Origin: an uncultured Bacteroidales bacterium
GTDB taxonomy: Bacteria; Bacteroidota; Bacteroidia; Bacteroidales; Muribaculaceae
Length of the DNA: 64,000 nucleotides
Direction of reading: 5' to 3'
Assembly (NCBI GenBank): GCA_902782465.1
Contig: CACZNH010000005.1
Coordinates: forward strand, 62,001-126,000
Shown here piece by piece: positions 24,285 through 33,400 of the stretch. The notes below the pieces were generated by a model. That model had not been told where the DNA came from. It searched no databases and saw nothing but the letters and a program-made list of their open reading frames with translations. The translations under genes and the position numbers were made by a program. Positions within the stretch are counted from its first letter, which is position 1. Every line of letters starts with the position of its first letter.

Positions 24285-25394
24285 TCAGAACTTGAAGAGG
24301 TCGCAGAAAATGATGGCCACCGCCCATTCATAGGGACGGACATCACAGTAGCCGAGCGTCTTTGAGTTCTGCTTCATGTCAATGCGTCCTCCGGCGTGTA
24401 CCTCGGCGACGGTGGCGTTGGAGCCGGGAACCGAGATGGAGCCGCCGCTGGTCACCGTGCACACCTTGTTGCCACGGACATAAATGTCACCGCTGTTGAT
24501 GCGCCCGATGGTGCTGCCCGAGCCGTCCTTGATGTCCCCGCTGCCCTTGGGGAGCTGGCCAATCTTCTTGTGTGAACTGTTATAGACCACACCGTCGGCG
24601 TCCACAAAGCCGCGGCTGCCGTTCTTCTCGATGGTCCATTCCTTGACCTTCTGGGACTTGCTATTGCTGCTGCTAGCCTTCTTGCCGCTGGCCGCAGTGG
24701 TGCTTGACGGATTAGCCTTGGCTCTTGCCTCTGCCTCCTGGGCAGCCTTCAGGCGGGCTTCCTCGGCTTGTTTACGCTCCTGCTCGATGCGCAGTTTTTC
24801 CTGTTTAATCTTTGCCCTGGCATTAGCGATGCCCTGCTTGTCAAACAGGATGCCGAAGTAGATATAGGCTACCACCTGCTTGTCAATGCCTGGAGCCTTG
24901 CCGAAGGTCACACCCTCGAGCGTCACGTTGCCTGCATCGTCGATGTGGCCGATGGCCTCGCCGTCCATCATCACGTCGCCATTAGCCGCCAGGGTGAGGT
25001 AAGAGACCGTGGCGTGGCAGTTGACCACGCCGCCGTCATGCAACTCGCCGACCTTGGTGCCGTCGTCAAACATGATGTCGCCGTTTTTCTCGATGGTGTA
25101 GATGACGTTCTTGCCGCTGCGCTTGCCCTCCTTGTGCAGGTCGTCGAAGACGATTTTGCGGCCGTTGCTGCGGTAAAAACCCCTGTGGGCATCATTATAG
25201 TAGAAATCCACGTCGCCGTTGGCCTTCTTGATTTCCTCATCAACTTTTTCCTTGGCTTCCTTACCCTTGTTGACAACTTCCTTGCCCTTGTTGACGGCAT
25301 TTTTGCCCTTATTGATAAGACCGCCCAACTGTGCCTGTGCCGGCAGGCAACATAACAATGCGGCTATCAGCATGATAAATCCTGTCTTTTTCAT
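24285..25394 (-). CDS. Secreted protein with repeated short beta-hairpin motifs
   Basis: A 369-residue protein. ATG 25394 gives a clear signal peptide (MKKTGFIMLIAALLCCLPAQAQ). A Lys-rich helical stretch with NKGKxxV repeats (about 28-60) leads to many short units of the form GD(I/V)xxDGxxIGxI across both halves, separated by an Ala/Glu/Lys coiled coil (about 205-255) and a Ser-rich linker. The repeats suggest a beta-solenoid-like fold; I cannot name the family. The last residues, EWAVAIIFCDLFKF, are hydrophobic. Probably periplasmic or outer-membrane associated. Confidence 0.75.
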   Translation of the reverse strand: MKKTGFIMLIAALLCCLPAQAQLGGLINKGKNAVNKGKEVVNKGKEAKEKVDEEIKKANGDVDFYYNDAHRGFYRSNGRKIVFDDLHKEGKRSGKNVIYTIEKNGDIMFDDGTKVGELHDGGVVNCHATVSYLTLAANGDVMMDGEAIGHIDDAGNVTLEGVTFGKAPGIDKQVVAYIYFGILFDKQGIANARAKIKQEKLRIEQERKQAEEARLKAAQEAEARAKANPSSTTAASGKKASSSNSKSQKVKEWTIEKNGSRGFVDADGVVYNSSHKKIGQLPKGSGDIKDGSGSTIGRINSGDIYVRGNKVCTVTSGGSISVPGSNATVAEVHAGGRIDMKQNSKTLGYCDVRPYEWAVAIIFCDLFKF

Positions 25395-25535
25395 ATCATT
25401 ATAATTTAGTGGGTTAAGTATACTGTTACTGTGGCGAAGATACAAAAAATGAATGGATTCACCGCATTTTTCATAAAAAAGTGATTTCATCCATTAAAAA
25501 AACGCCATTTCCCACCCGAGGCAGCAAACGGCCGT

Positions 25536-26891
25536 TTATAACAATAGGGCCGCAGCGAGCGCAATCAGGGCAATGGCGGTGATGCCCATGACCAGTGTCA
25601 TCAGCGTCATCGTGCGGTAACCATCGCGGGGCTTGATGCCACCGAAACCTGTCACTACCCAGAAGTAGCTGTCGTTGGCATGCGACACGGTCATCGCACC
25701 GGCACCGATGGCCATCACCACAAGCGCCGCTGCCAGGGGACTGGTGAAACCCAGGGCGTTCATCATCGACCCCGAGTCGCTGAACATGCCCATCATGCTC
25801 GCAGTGGTGGTGATGGCCACAGTCGAGGAACCCTGGGCCGACTTCAGGATGGCAGCGATGAGGAAGGGGAACACGACGCCCAGCACCTTGAGCGAGTCGC
25901 CCCAGTCCTTGATGACATCGACAAATCCGCTCGCCACGACCACAGCACCCAGCACACCACCAGCAGCGGTGATAAAGATGATGGGACCTGCTGTCTTGAG
26001 CGACACCTGGGTGATGTCGTTGAAGCTACCCAGCATTCGACCGTGCATCAGCATCGGCAGGCAAGACAACATAGCAATCATCATGGCAATAACGGGTTTG
26101 CCCAGGAAGGTGAGCACTGTAGTAACGCCTTCGGGCAACGTCACCAGCGACGCCACACTGCCCAGTGCCATCAGCACGATGGGCAACACGATGGGCAGGA
26201 AGGCCAACGTGGCGCTGCAACGGCAGGTTTGGCTATCGTCACCCTGTTGTACTTCGGTCGATTCGGCTGGCTCGACGCGCTTGCCGACATAACCCGCAAA
26301 GAAGTAGGCGGGAATCAGTGACAAGAGCGAAATCACAACGCCCAAGCCGATGACGAGCAACAGATTGTTTTCCAGCCCCACCATGCCAGCTGCCGCTACG
26401 GGGCCTGGCGTGGGTGGGATGAATACATGCGAGGCAAACAGGCCTGCCGCGAGGGCCAGCATCAACGGCACGGGCGAGATGCCCGAGCGTCGCGCCAACG
26501 ACTTGCCGATGGGACTCACGAGCACAAATCCGCTGTCGCAAAACACCGGTATCGACACAATCCACCCGATGAGCATCATCGCCAAGCGAGGAGACCGCTT
26601 ACCCACCACGCGCTCGACAGCACGCGCCATCGCCACAGCGCCACCGGTATGTTCCAGCACGCTGCCAATCAACGTGCCAAAGATAATGACCAGGGCAATG
26701 CCGCTGAACACACTCCCGAAACCCTTGCCGATGACATCAGGAATGTCCTTGAAGGGAACACCCAGCAACGCCGCCAGCAACAATGCCGTGCCCAACATTG
26801 CCAAGAACGGGTGAACCTTAAACCGCGCGATAGCGACGACCATCAAGATGATTGCCGCCGTAAATATCAGTAATGTTCCCATCGTTGTCAT
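25536..26891 (-). CDS. gntP: GntP-family gluconate:H+ symporter
   Basis: A 451-residue permease of the GntP family with 12 or more membrane segments. Landmarks are IVSIPVFCDSGFVLVSPI, HVFIPPTPGPVAAAGMVGL, AAILKSAQGSSTVAITTTA and a final ANDSYFWVV...GFGGIKPRDGYR. Members transport gluconate or related sugar acids, and fructuronate or idonate are possible. No gluconate kinase or dehydratase is adjacent, so the substrate is open. It is downstream of a heptad array that fills its leader. Confidence 0.92.
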   Translation of the reverse strand: MTTMGTLLIFTAAIILMVVAIARFKVHPFLAMLGTALLLAALLGVPFKDIPDVIGKGFGSVFSGIALVIIFGTLIGSVLEHTGGAVAMARAVERVVGKRSPRLAMMLIGWIVSIPVFCDSGFVLVSPIGKSLARRSGISPVPLMLALAAGLFASHVFIPPTPGPVAAAGMVGLENNLLLVIGLGVVISLLSLIPAYFFAGYVGKRVEPAESTEVQQGDDSQTCRCSATLAFLPIVLPIVLMALGSVASLVTLPEGVTTVLTFLGKPVIAMMIAMLSCLPMLMHGRMLGSFNDITQVSLKTAGPIIFITAAGGVLGAVVVASGFVDVIKDWGDSLKVLGVVFPFLIAAILKSAQGSSTVAITTTASMMGMFSDSGSMMNALGFTSPLAAALVVMAIGAGAMTVSHANDSYFWVVTGFGGIKPRDGYRTMTLMTLVMGITAIALIALAAALLL

Positions 26892-26900
26892 TATAAATTG

Positions 26901-26956
26901 TAAGTTTTATGTTTTAAGTTTTATGTTTTAAGTTTTATGTTTTAAGTACGATTACC
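26901..26956. repeat. Alternating heptad array upstream of gntP
   Basis: Six full heptads alternate TAAGTTT and TATGTTT from 26901 to 26942, with a seventh partial unit leading into the core TACGATTAC (26947-26955). The same core follows the array at 27521. No clear right arm. Confidence 0.85.
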
Positions 26957-26968
26957 AATGCATGCCTC

Positions 26969-27511
26969 CTAACTGATAATTGTAGCAGATAGCGTATTGA
27001 GCAAGGCGACGGGTGTGGTGGCGACGAGGGTGCGGGTAAGGTCCTTGCCGCGGGCAAATGGGGTGCGGGTAAGGTCGGCGAGTTGTCGGATGGTGGCATC
27101 AAACATGCCGTCCAAATCGGCTACAATGATGGGGCGGTTGTCGTCATCGCCGATGCACATCACGCACAGGGTGGAAATCCACTCGTCAAGGGTGCCGACG
27201 CCACCTGGCAGGACGACAAAGACGTCGCCCATCTCAATCATGCGCTGCTTGCGGTCGGCAAGGTCACGGGTGGTGACCACCTCGTCACACAAGGGATCGA
27301 GACGATACCGAAACATCTCGGGGATAATGCCCGTGCAACGTCCACCCGCCTTATGGACAGCTGTGGCGGTCGCGTGCATTAGGCCGGCATTCACCCCGCC
27401 ATAGACGAGCGTGTGGCCGTTCTCTCCTATCCATTGGCCCAATGTGGCTGCCAACTGCTGATATTTCTCCTCCAGCCCGTCCTGAGCACTGCAATAAACG
27501 ACGATGTTCAT
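26969..27511 (-). CDS. LOG family protein (TIGR00730; cytokinin riboside phosphoribohydrolase-like)
   Basis: A 180-residue Rossmann-fold protein with the LOG active-site motif LPGGVGTLDEW (PGGxGTxxE) and the preceding RKQRMIEMGDVFV. LOG proteins hydrolyse N6-modified or plain nucleoside monophosphates to free base and ribose 5-phosphate. In gut bacteria the natural substrate is uncertain and may be AMP. It lies in the minus-strand run between gntP and birA, separated from both by heptad elements. Confidence 0.88.
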   Translation of the reverse strand: MNIVVYCSAQDGLEEKYQQLAATLGQWIGENGHTLVYGGVNAGLMHATATAVHKAGGRCTGIIPEMFRYRLDPLCDEVVTTRDLADRKQRMIEMGDVFVVLPGGVGTLDEWISTLCVMCIGDDDNRPIIVADLDGMFDATIRQLADLTRTPFARGKDLTRTLVATTPVALLNTLSATIIS

Positions 27512-27514
27512 ATT

Positions 27515-27631
27515 TTAGAGTTTTTAGTTTTAAGTTTTTAGTTTTAAGTACGATTACTATCGCCTAACGCCTAACGCCTAATGCCTAATGCCTAACACCT
27601 AACACCTAACGCCTAACGCCTACCACCTATA
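27515..27631. repeat. Heptad element with two different arm vocabularies (4-5 + core + 10)
   Basis: The left arm is built of TTAGTTT/TAAGTTT heptads (27521-27548, with an out-of-phase unit before it). The core TACGATTAC is at 27549-27557. The right arm is ten inverted heptads GCCTAAC/GCCTAAT/ACCTAAC (27562-27631). The last right heptad contains the birA stop codon (27627-27629). The two arms differ in sequence, so this is not a simple hairpin. Confidence 0.9.
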
Positions 27632-28379
27632 AGCTAATGCCTTCGATGATGTGCTTGACTTGCTTGAAGAGGTAGTCGCGGGTGGTGCCGTCCTCGTGGC
27701 GCAGAGTGAGGGTGCCGTCGGGGGCGATGCCTGCCACAATCGCCATAAATCGATTGCCCTCTGCGTCCTCAAAGGGGTAGATCATGCCGTCGTTGCGATA
27801 CAAGGCAGCCATATAGCGCTGATGCAGGTCACGACGGGCATTCTCACCGTCAAGCGAAGCCACCAGTTCCTCAATGCGGAAGCAAACCTTGCGTAAGATG
27901 GCTTCCAGGTCATGTTCATGGCCCGTGATATTGATGAGCGACACAGGATTGGGCGCATCGCTGAGAAACCGTTGCTGGTTGACGTTGATGCCGATGCCCA
28001 CAATGCAGTGGGCAATATCACTGCCATCCAGAGAATTTTCCAGCAGCATTCCGCACACTTTCTTGTCCCGCCAATAGACATCGTTGGGCCACTTGACGGA
28101 AAAGCCATTTCCAGCCTCAGCCGACAAAACCTCGACAACCGCTAGGGCTGCCGCCTCGCTCAGGTAGAACTGGTCACGTGCTTTGACAGGCGGACGCTTG
28201 AGCAGATGAGAGAACGTCAGGTTTTTGCCTTCCTCACTCTCCCATGAGTTACCTTTTTGGCCTCGGCCTGCCGTTTGGCAAGGGGTATAAATCACCGTAC
28301 CGCCTGGCAGCGTTGCTGCCAAGCGGGACAGGTAAGTGTTGGTGCTTGCCGTCTGGCTGACCTTCAAGTAATGCGGCAT
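27627..28379 (-). CDS. birA: Biotin--[acetyl-CoA-carboxylase] ligase, catalytic domain only
   Basis: A 250-residue enzyme that makes biotinyl-AMP and biotinylates carboxyl-carrier proteins. Motifs are ASTNTYL at the N-terminus, TAGRGQKGNSWESEEGKNLTFS, VKWPNDVYWRDKKVCGML and GIGINVNQ. The N-terminal DNA-binding domain of E. coli BirA is absent, so it is not a repressor. It starts 2 nt after tsaE and is surely co-transcribed with it. Its TAG stop lies inside a heptad. Confidence 0.94.
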   Translation of the reverse strand: MPHYLKVSQTASTNTYLSRLAATLPGGTVIYTPCQTAGRGQKGNSWESEEGKNLTFSHLLKRPPVKARDQFYLSEAAALAVVEVLSAEAGNGFSVKWPNDVYWRDKKVCGMLLENSLDGSDIAHCIVGIGINVNQQRFLSDAPNPVSLINITGHEHDLEAILRKVCFRIEELVASLDGENARRDLHQRYMAALYRNDGMIYPFEDAEGNRFMAIVAGIAPDGTLTLRHEDGTTRDYLFKQVKHIIEGISL

Positions 28380-28381
28380 GG

Positions 28382-28822
28382 TCAGGCGGTGGGGATGGTC
28401 ATCTTGAGTGTCCGGCTGTTGTCATCGTTTACCGTGATATCCACACGCACGGTATCGTCGGGCAGCAGGCCGTCGATGCGCTCGGGCCACTCGATAAAGC
28501 ACAGAGCTCCGCTGTCAAAGTAGTCCTCGGCGCCCAGGTCAACTGCCTCTTCCTCCTTCTCCAGGCGGTAGCAGTCGAAGTGGTAAATCAGTTCGGCTGT
28601 CGCGTCGCTGCGATACTCGTTGATGATGGCAAACGAGGGCGAATTGGTGACATCGCTTTCCACGCCCAGCTGCTTGCACAACGCGTTGATAAATGTGGTC
28701 TTGCCTGCGCCCATCTCGCCATAGAAAGCATAGACGGTCAAGTCGCCCATTTCGGTCATAAACTTGTAGGCAGCCTCTTCAAGGGCCTCCAGATTAGGAA
28801 TCGGTATCTCGATTGTTTTCAT
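28382..28822 (-). CDS. tsaE: tRNA threonylcarbamoyladenosine biosynthesis ATPase TsaE
   Basis: A 146-residue P-loop protein with Walker [20 protein letters not shown], switch segment [10 protein letters not shown] and [21 protein letters not shown], then the TsaE motif [16 protein letters not shown]. TsaE drives the TsaBD-dependent t6A37 modification of ANN-decoding tRNAs. It overlaps functionally with nothing nearby; birA follows after 2 nt, and porX lies upstream across a heptad and hairpin element. Confidence 0.95.
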   Translation of the reverse strand: MKTIEIPIPNLEALEEAAYKFMTEMGDLTVYAFYGEMGAGKTTFINALCKQLGVESDVTNSPSFAIINEYRSDATAELIYHFDCYRLEKEEEAVDLGAEDYFDSGALCFIEWPERIDGLLPDDTVRVDITVNDDNSRTLKMTIPTA

Positions 28823-28826
28823 ATTC

Positions 28827-28919
28827 TAGTTGTAAGTTTTAAGCAAGATTACTCACTCCACTCTACTCTCTCCACTCTCCACGCTACTCCACTTCAAGTT
28901 TCGGGCTACGAAACTTGAA
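28827..28919. repeat. Heptad element plus hairpin between porX and tsaE
   Basis: Left heptads TAGTTGT, AAGTTTT and AAGCAAG (28827-28847), GATTAC core (28847-28852), then five right heptads of the CTCTCCA/CTCTACT type (28854-28888). A perfect 11-bp hairpin (28893-28903 with 28909-28919, 5-nt loop) follows directly after the porX stop. Confidence 0.8.
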
Positions 28920-30464
28920 TTACTTGGGTGAGAGGGTCACGATGGGCACGAGCATCTCTTCCATCGAGATGCCGCCATGCTGGAACGTGTCGTTATAATA
29001 GGAAACGTAGTAGTTGTAGTTGTTGGGATAGGCAAAGAAGTCCCTGTTCATCGCGAAGATGTATGTGCTCGAGATGTTGGGGGCAGGCAGACCCACTCGC
29101 TTGGGTTGCTTGATTTCATACACCTGCTTGCCGTTGTAGGTCAGGCTCTTGCCCACCTTGTAGCGCAGGTTGGTGTTGATGTTCTTGTCACCGATGACAT
29201 TGATGGGGCGGTCCACCTTGATGGTACCATGGTCGGTGGTGAGCACCACCTTGTAGCCGTTATCGGCCATCAGCTTGAAGATATCCAGCACATTGGAGTT
29301 CTTGAACCAGGATACGGTCACCGAGCGATAAGCCTCGTCGCTGTTGGCGAGCTCACGAATCATCTTGGACTCGGTGCGGGCATGCGACAGCATATCCACA
29401 AAGTTGAACACCAGCACGTTAAGCTCATAGTTCTTGAACATGCCGAAGTTCTGCATCAACTTCTCGCCTGCTGCGCTGTCATTCATCTTGCAGTAGGAGA
29501 AATGCACCTTGCGGCGGTAACGGTCGAGCAATGTCTGGATAAGCGGTGCCTCGTTCAGGTTCTTGCCCTCTTCACTCTCCTCATCGACCCACAAATCGGG
29601 GAACATCTTCTCGATATCCACCGGCATCAGTCCCGAGAAGATGGCGTTGCGGGCATACTGCGTGGCAGTGGGCAAAATGGTGGTATAGAGTTCCTCGCTC
29701 TCGACATTGTAGTAATCGGCAAGCAGGGGGCTCACGATTCTCCACTGGTCAAGCCTGAAGTTGTCGATGACAACGAAGCACACCTTCTCACCCTTGTCAA
29801 GCAATGGCAACACCTTGGTCTTGAACAACTCGTTGCTGCGCAAGGGGTGCTCGGGCTGTGTCATCCAGTTCTCGTAGTTGCGCTTGACAAATTTGGCAAA
29901 AGCGTTATTGGCATCCACCTTCTGCATCCTGAGCATTTCGTCCATGTTGGTATCGGTGCTCGACAAGGTGAGTTCCCAGCGCACAAGCGTGGAGTACAGC
30001 TCATACCAGTCTTCGATGGTCTGAGCCGAGTTAATCATCTGCCCGATGCGCATGAATTCCTGCTGGTAGTCACCCGTCACTTTCTCGGCAATAAGGGCAT
30101 CGCTGTGCAGGTTCTTCTTGATGGAAGACAAAATCTGCATCGGGTTGACAGGCTTGATGAGGTAGTCGGCAATCTCGCCGCCAATGGCCTGGTTCATGAT
30201 GTTTTCCTCCTCGCTCTTGGTAATCATGATGACGGGAACGTTGGGTTGCATGATTTTGATGCGCTGCAGGGCTTCAAGTCCGCTGATACCCGGCATGTTC
30301 TCGTCCAGGATGATGAGGTTGAAAATCTCGTTGCTCAGCATGTCGATAGCGTCGCGGCCGTTGGTGACGGTTTCCACCTCGTATCCCTTGTTCTCGAGAA
30401 ACAGGATGTGGGGCTTCAACAGGTCGATTTCGTCATCGGCCCAGAGAATTCTTTCTTTGCTCAT
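28920..30464 (-). CDS. porX: PorX: response regulator with PglZ/alkaline-phosphatase-like domain
   Basis: A 514-residue regulator of the type IX secretion system. Residues 1-125 are a CheY-like receiver with acidic pocket Asp10/Asp11, phospho-acceptor Asp54 in IILDENMPG and Lys in MITKSEEE. The rest is an alkaline-phosphatase-superfamily PglZ domain with zinc-site residues in VIDNFRLDQW and TTDHGTI and the candidate nucleophile Thr in ILPTATQYARN. PorX hydrolyses (oligo)nucleotides and controls T9SS genes with PorY and SigP. The gene next to it, 21 nt upstream of its start, is porW, another T9SS component. Confidence 0.96.
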   Translation of the reverse strand: MSKERILWADDEIDLLKPHILFLENKGYEVETVTNGRDAIDMLSNEIFNLIILDENMPGISGLEALQRIKIMQPNVPVIMITKSEEENIMNQAIGGEIADYLIKPVNPMQILSSIKKNLHSDALIAEKVTGDYQQEFMRIGQMINSAQTIEDWYELYSTLVRWELTLSSTDTNMDEMLRMQKVDANNAFAKFVKRNYENWMTQPEHPLRSNELFKTKVLPLLDKGEKVCFVVIDNFRLDQWRIVSPLLADYYNVESEELYTTILPTATQYARNAIFSGLMPVDIEKMFPDLWVDEESEEGKNLNEAPLIQTLLDRYRRKVHFSYCKMNDSAAGEKLMQNFGMFKNYELNVLVFNFVDMLSHARTESKMIRELANSDEAYRSVTVSWFKNSNVLDIFKLMADNGYKVVLTTDHGTIKVDRPINVIGDKNINTNLRYKVGKSLTYNGKQVYEIKQPKRVGLPAPNISSTYIFAMNRDFFAYPNNYNYYVSYYNDTFQHGGISMEEMLVPIVTLSPK

Positions 30465-30485
30465 GTGTTTGGTTTTATGTTTTTG

Positions 30486-33400
30486 TTAGTTGTTCTTCTT
30501 TTGGGGCCTTACAGACCTGCCCTGAGGCCTGTCCTGAGCGGGCTGGCTGGGCTGGCTTGCCTGACCGGAGGCATTGGTGTCCCCAGCAGGACTGGCGTTG
30601 GAGTCGCTGGAGGGATTTGCAGGACTGGTTTGACCAGAGTCATTAGACGGGTCGGTAGGGTTGGAATTATCCTGATTCTTGCCCTTATCGTTGGCCTTTC
30701 CCTTGTCCTTGTTCTTATCTTTGGCCTTATTCTGCTGGCGCTCGGCCTGACGCTCCTTGCGTTCCTGGTCGCGCTCCTTTTGGCGCTGCTTGCGCTCCTG
30801 GTCGCGGGCCTTGGCATCCTCCTTGCGCTGCTTAGCCTTCTCCTTGCGTTCGCGCTCGCGTTCTTTAGCCTTTTCTTTGCGTTCTTTTTCACGCTCCTTG
30901 GCCTGCTGCTTGCGCTCTTTGATTTTGTCCTTGCGGGCCTGTTCCTTAGCCTTCTTGGCATCCTTCTTGGCCTGCTCAGCAGCCTTGTAGGCAGCCTTAG
31001 CCGAATCTTCACGCCACTTGTAATGGAAGTCACGCTCTTTCTCTTTCTCCTTCTCGGCCTGCTCGATGGAGTCTTGCTCGGCAATCTCGGCTATGCGGTC
31101 GAGTTTGCGCTGGTACTTCTGCTCCTTCTTGATGCTGTCCTCAATCTGCTTCTGGCGCTTGGCCTCGGCCTTCTCTCGTTCCTTTGCTTCACGTTCGAGC
31201 TGCTTGAGGTGCTCTTCCTCGGCACGCTCCTGGGCCTTGCGTTCCTTGTCGCTCAAGGTTGTAGTCTGAGAGCCGGAAACGGTGGGCTTATTGCGGTAAT
31301 CACTCGCCTTGATTTGCTTGCGTTCAGCCTCTTGACGGGCTTTTTCCTCTGCCTCTTGACGAGCCTTCTCCTCGGCTTCGAGGCGGGCCTTCTCGGCGGC
31401 TTCTGCCTCCAGACGAGCCTTCTCCTCAGCCTCTTCAAGTGCCTTGGCCTCGGCATCACGTTTGGCAATTTCGGCAGCTTCACGCTCCATCTGCTCGGCC
31501 TCCAGGCGTTCCTTCTCCCTCAATACGGCAGCTTCACGCTCGGCCTCGGCTTGAGCCTTGGCCTGTGCCTCGTCAAGTTCTTTCTTCTCCAGGTCACTGT
31601 GTTCCTTGTCGTTCTTCTCCTCCAGATAGTTGAAGTAGTCCTCAAAGGTGCGGCCCTCGTTCAACAGCAGGTTGAAGTTGTCCACGCTGATGATGACATA
31701 GTGAACCTGCCGCGGGATATTGATGGTATTATCCTGCTCAAACAGGGTGCGGTAGTGTGTGGCTTCCTTGAAGTTGTCCATACCCTTTACTACCATCAGT
31801 CCCAGTTCACCGAAGTTCATCTGCTCAATATCATAGTCCTTGACCTTGAAGGCGTTGAAGTTGTGGCGTGCCACCTCATAGAGGAGCATGTTGCCGTTCA
31901 CGCTGTCCATCGGATAGAGCAGGATGAATACCTGAGGCTTGTCATTATCCTCGGCAAATGGCGTGAACGTCTTCTCCAATGCCTGCGGTGTGGTATCGTT
32001 GCTCAAGCGTGTGGTCCATAGCATGCCACGCAAGTTGCTGCCGCCACCCTCGAGACGTCGTCCCTGGTTGAGCTGCTTGACTATCTCGGAGGCCGTAGGA
32101 GTAATGTCGGTCTGCGGATAACGCTGCAACATGTCCTTGAGAGTCTCTTTGAACTTCTCGTGGTCCTTCTCGGTGAGATAGCTCAAGGCGTCAATGAACA
32201 TGAACTTGGGCATAATCTTGGACAGCGGATACTTGCGCATCATCTCGGCATAGGCATTATGCACTGCCCCATGGTTGTTGGCGAGATAGTTGGCATATGC
32301 CGCCTCATACATGTTCTCCTGGTCACGGTTCATGTTCTTGAGGTTCTCCAGATAGTTGGGGTCCTGCATTGCCATGCCGTACTTGGATTCAGGGAAGTTG
32401 ATGAGGATGCTGTCCCGATAGGGGTCCGCATCACGCTCCTGCCCGTTGCGCATGAACATCATATACATATTATAGAACACGTCCAGGCGGTAGGTGTTGT
32501 CGGGGTATTTCTCCAGCAGCTCGTTGAACTCATAGGCGGCTGCATCATAGTCCTCCATCTTGTCCTTGAGGATGGTACCCATGTTGTACAAGCCTTCCTG
32601 GATGATTTCGTGGGCTGCCTGGATGTCCTCCTCGGTCTTGGGAATCTGCTTGAAATAGTATTCCTCGCAGTGGGGGTCATCGGCACGTTTGAGCGCTTCA
32701 AGGTCCACCTTAATGGTGTCACCGGTAATGACATCCACCATAACGCTGTCCTGCAATGCCGCCATGAGGCTGTCGGCCTCCTCATCGTTGAACGAGAAGG
32801 TGGTCTTATTGCGGCGGCGCCAGTTGTCTTCCAGTTTGCGGCTGCCCCACAGTTTCTGGAACTGGGTCTTTCCGGCATTTTTGGTGGCGGTGTTATAGAA
32901 GTACCACGAGTTGTCGGTATTCATGACATAGGTCGATGGCGCGTTGGCCTTGTCCTGGATGGCACTACCCTTGGCGTTTTGCTGCTCCAGATATTCCTCA
33001 CGTGCGGCGGCCTCGGCCTCCTCTTTCTCTTTCTTCTTGAGTTCTTCGATAATCTTGGTGATGACTTCCCTTTGCTCTTCGGGGGTCATCGCTGCCAACT
33101 TGAGCAGCGAGTCCTGCAGGGTGACGTTCTGGGAATAAACGGCAAGTTCGTCAAGCACATCGCTGCGCTTCTTGAGCATCTTATAGTTGGGATAGTCCTC
33201 GTTGACCAGGGGAATCGCCTCGGCATAGCAGGGCTGCGCGTCATCATACTGGCGTCGGTCGAAATAGATACCGCCCAGCGTCAACTGGGAAATGGCCTTG
33301 TCCACACCGTTGCGGGTACTCTTCTCGGCGGCGAGCTTGTAGTTCTCGATGGCATTTGTCGTGTCACCGTGAGAGAGGTACAGGTTGCCGATGGCATAGT

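Noticed and set aside
28977-32021. A plus-strand open frame of about 1000 codons opposite porX and porW
   Set aside because: It is antisense to two well-supported T9SS genes. Its protein is dominated by runs of Leu and Phe that mirror the Lys/Glu-rich PorW tail, with no family motifs.
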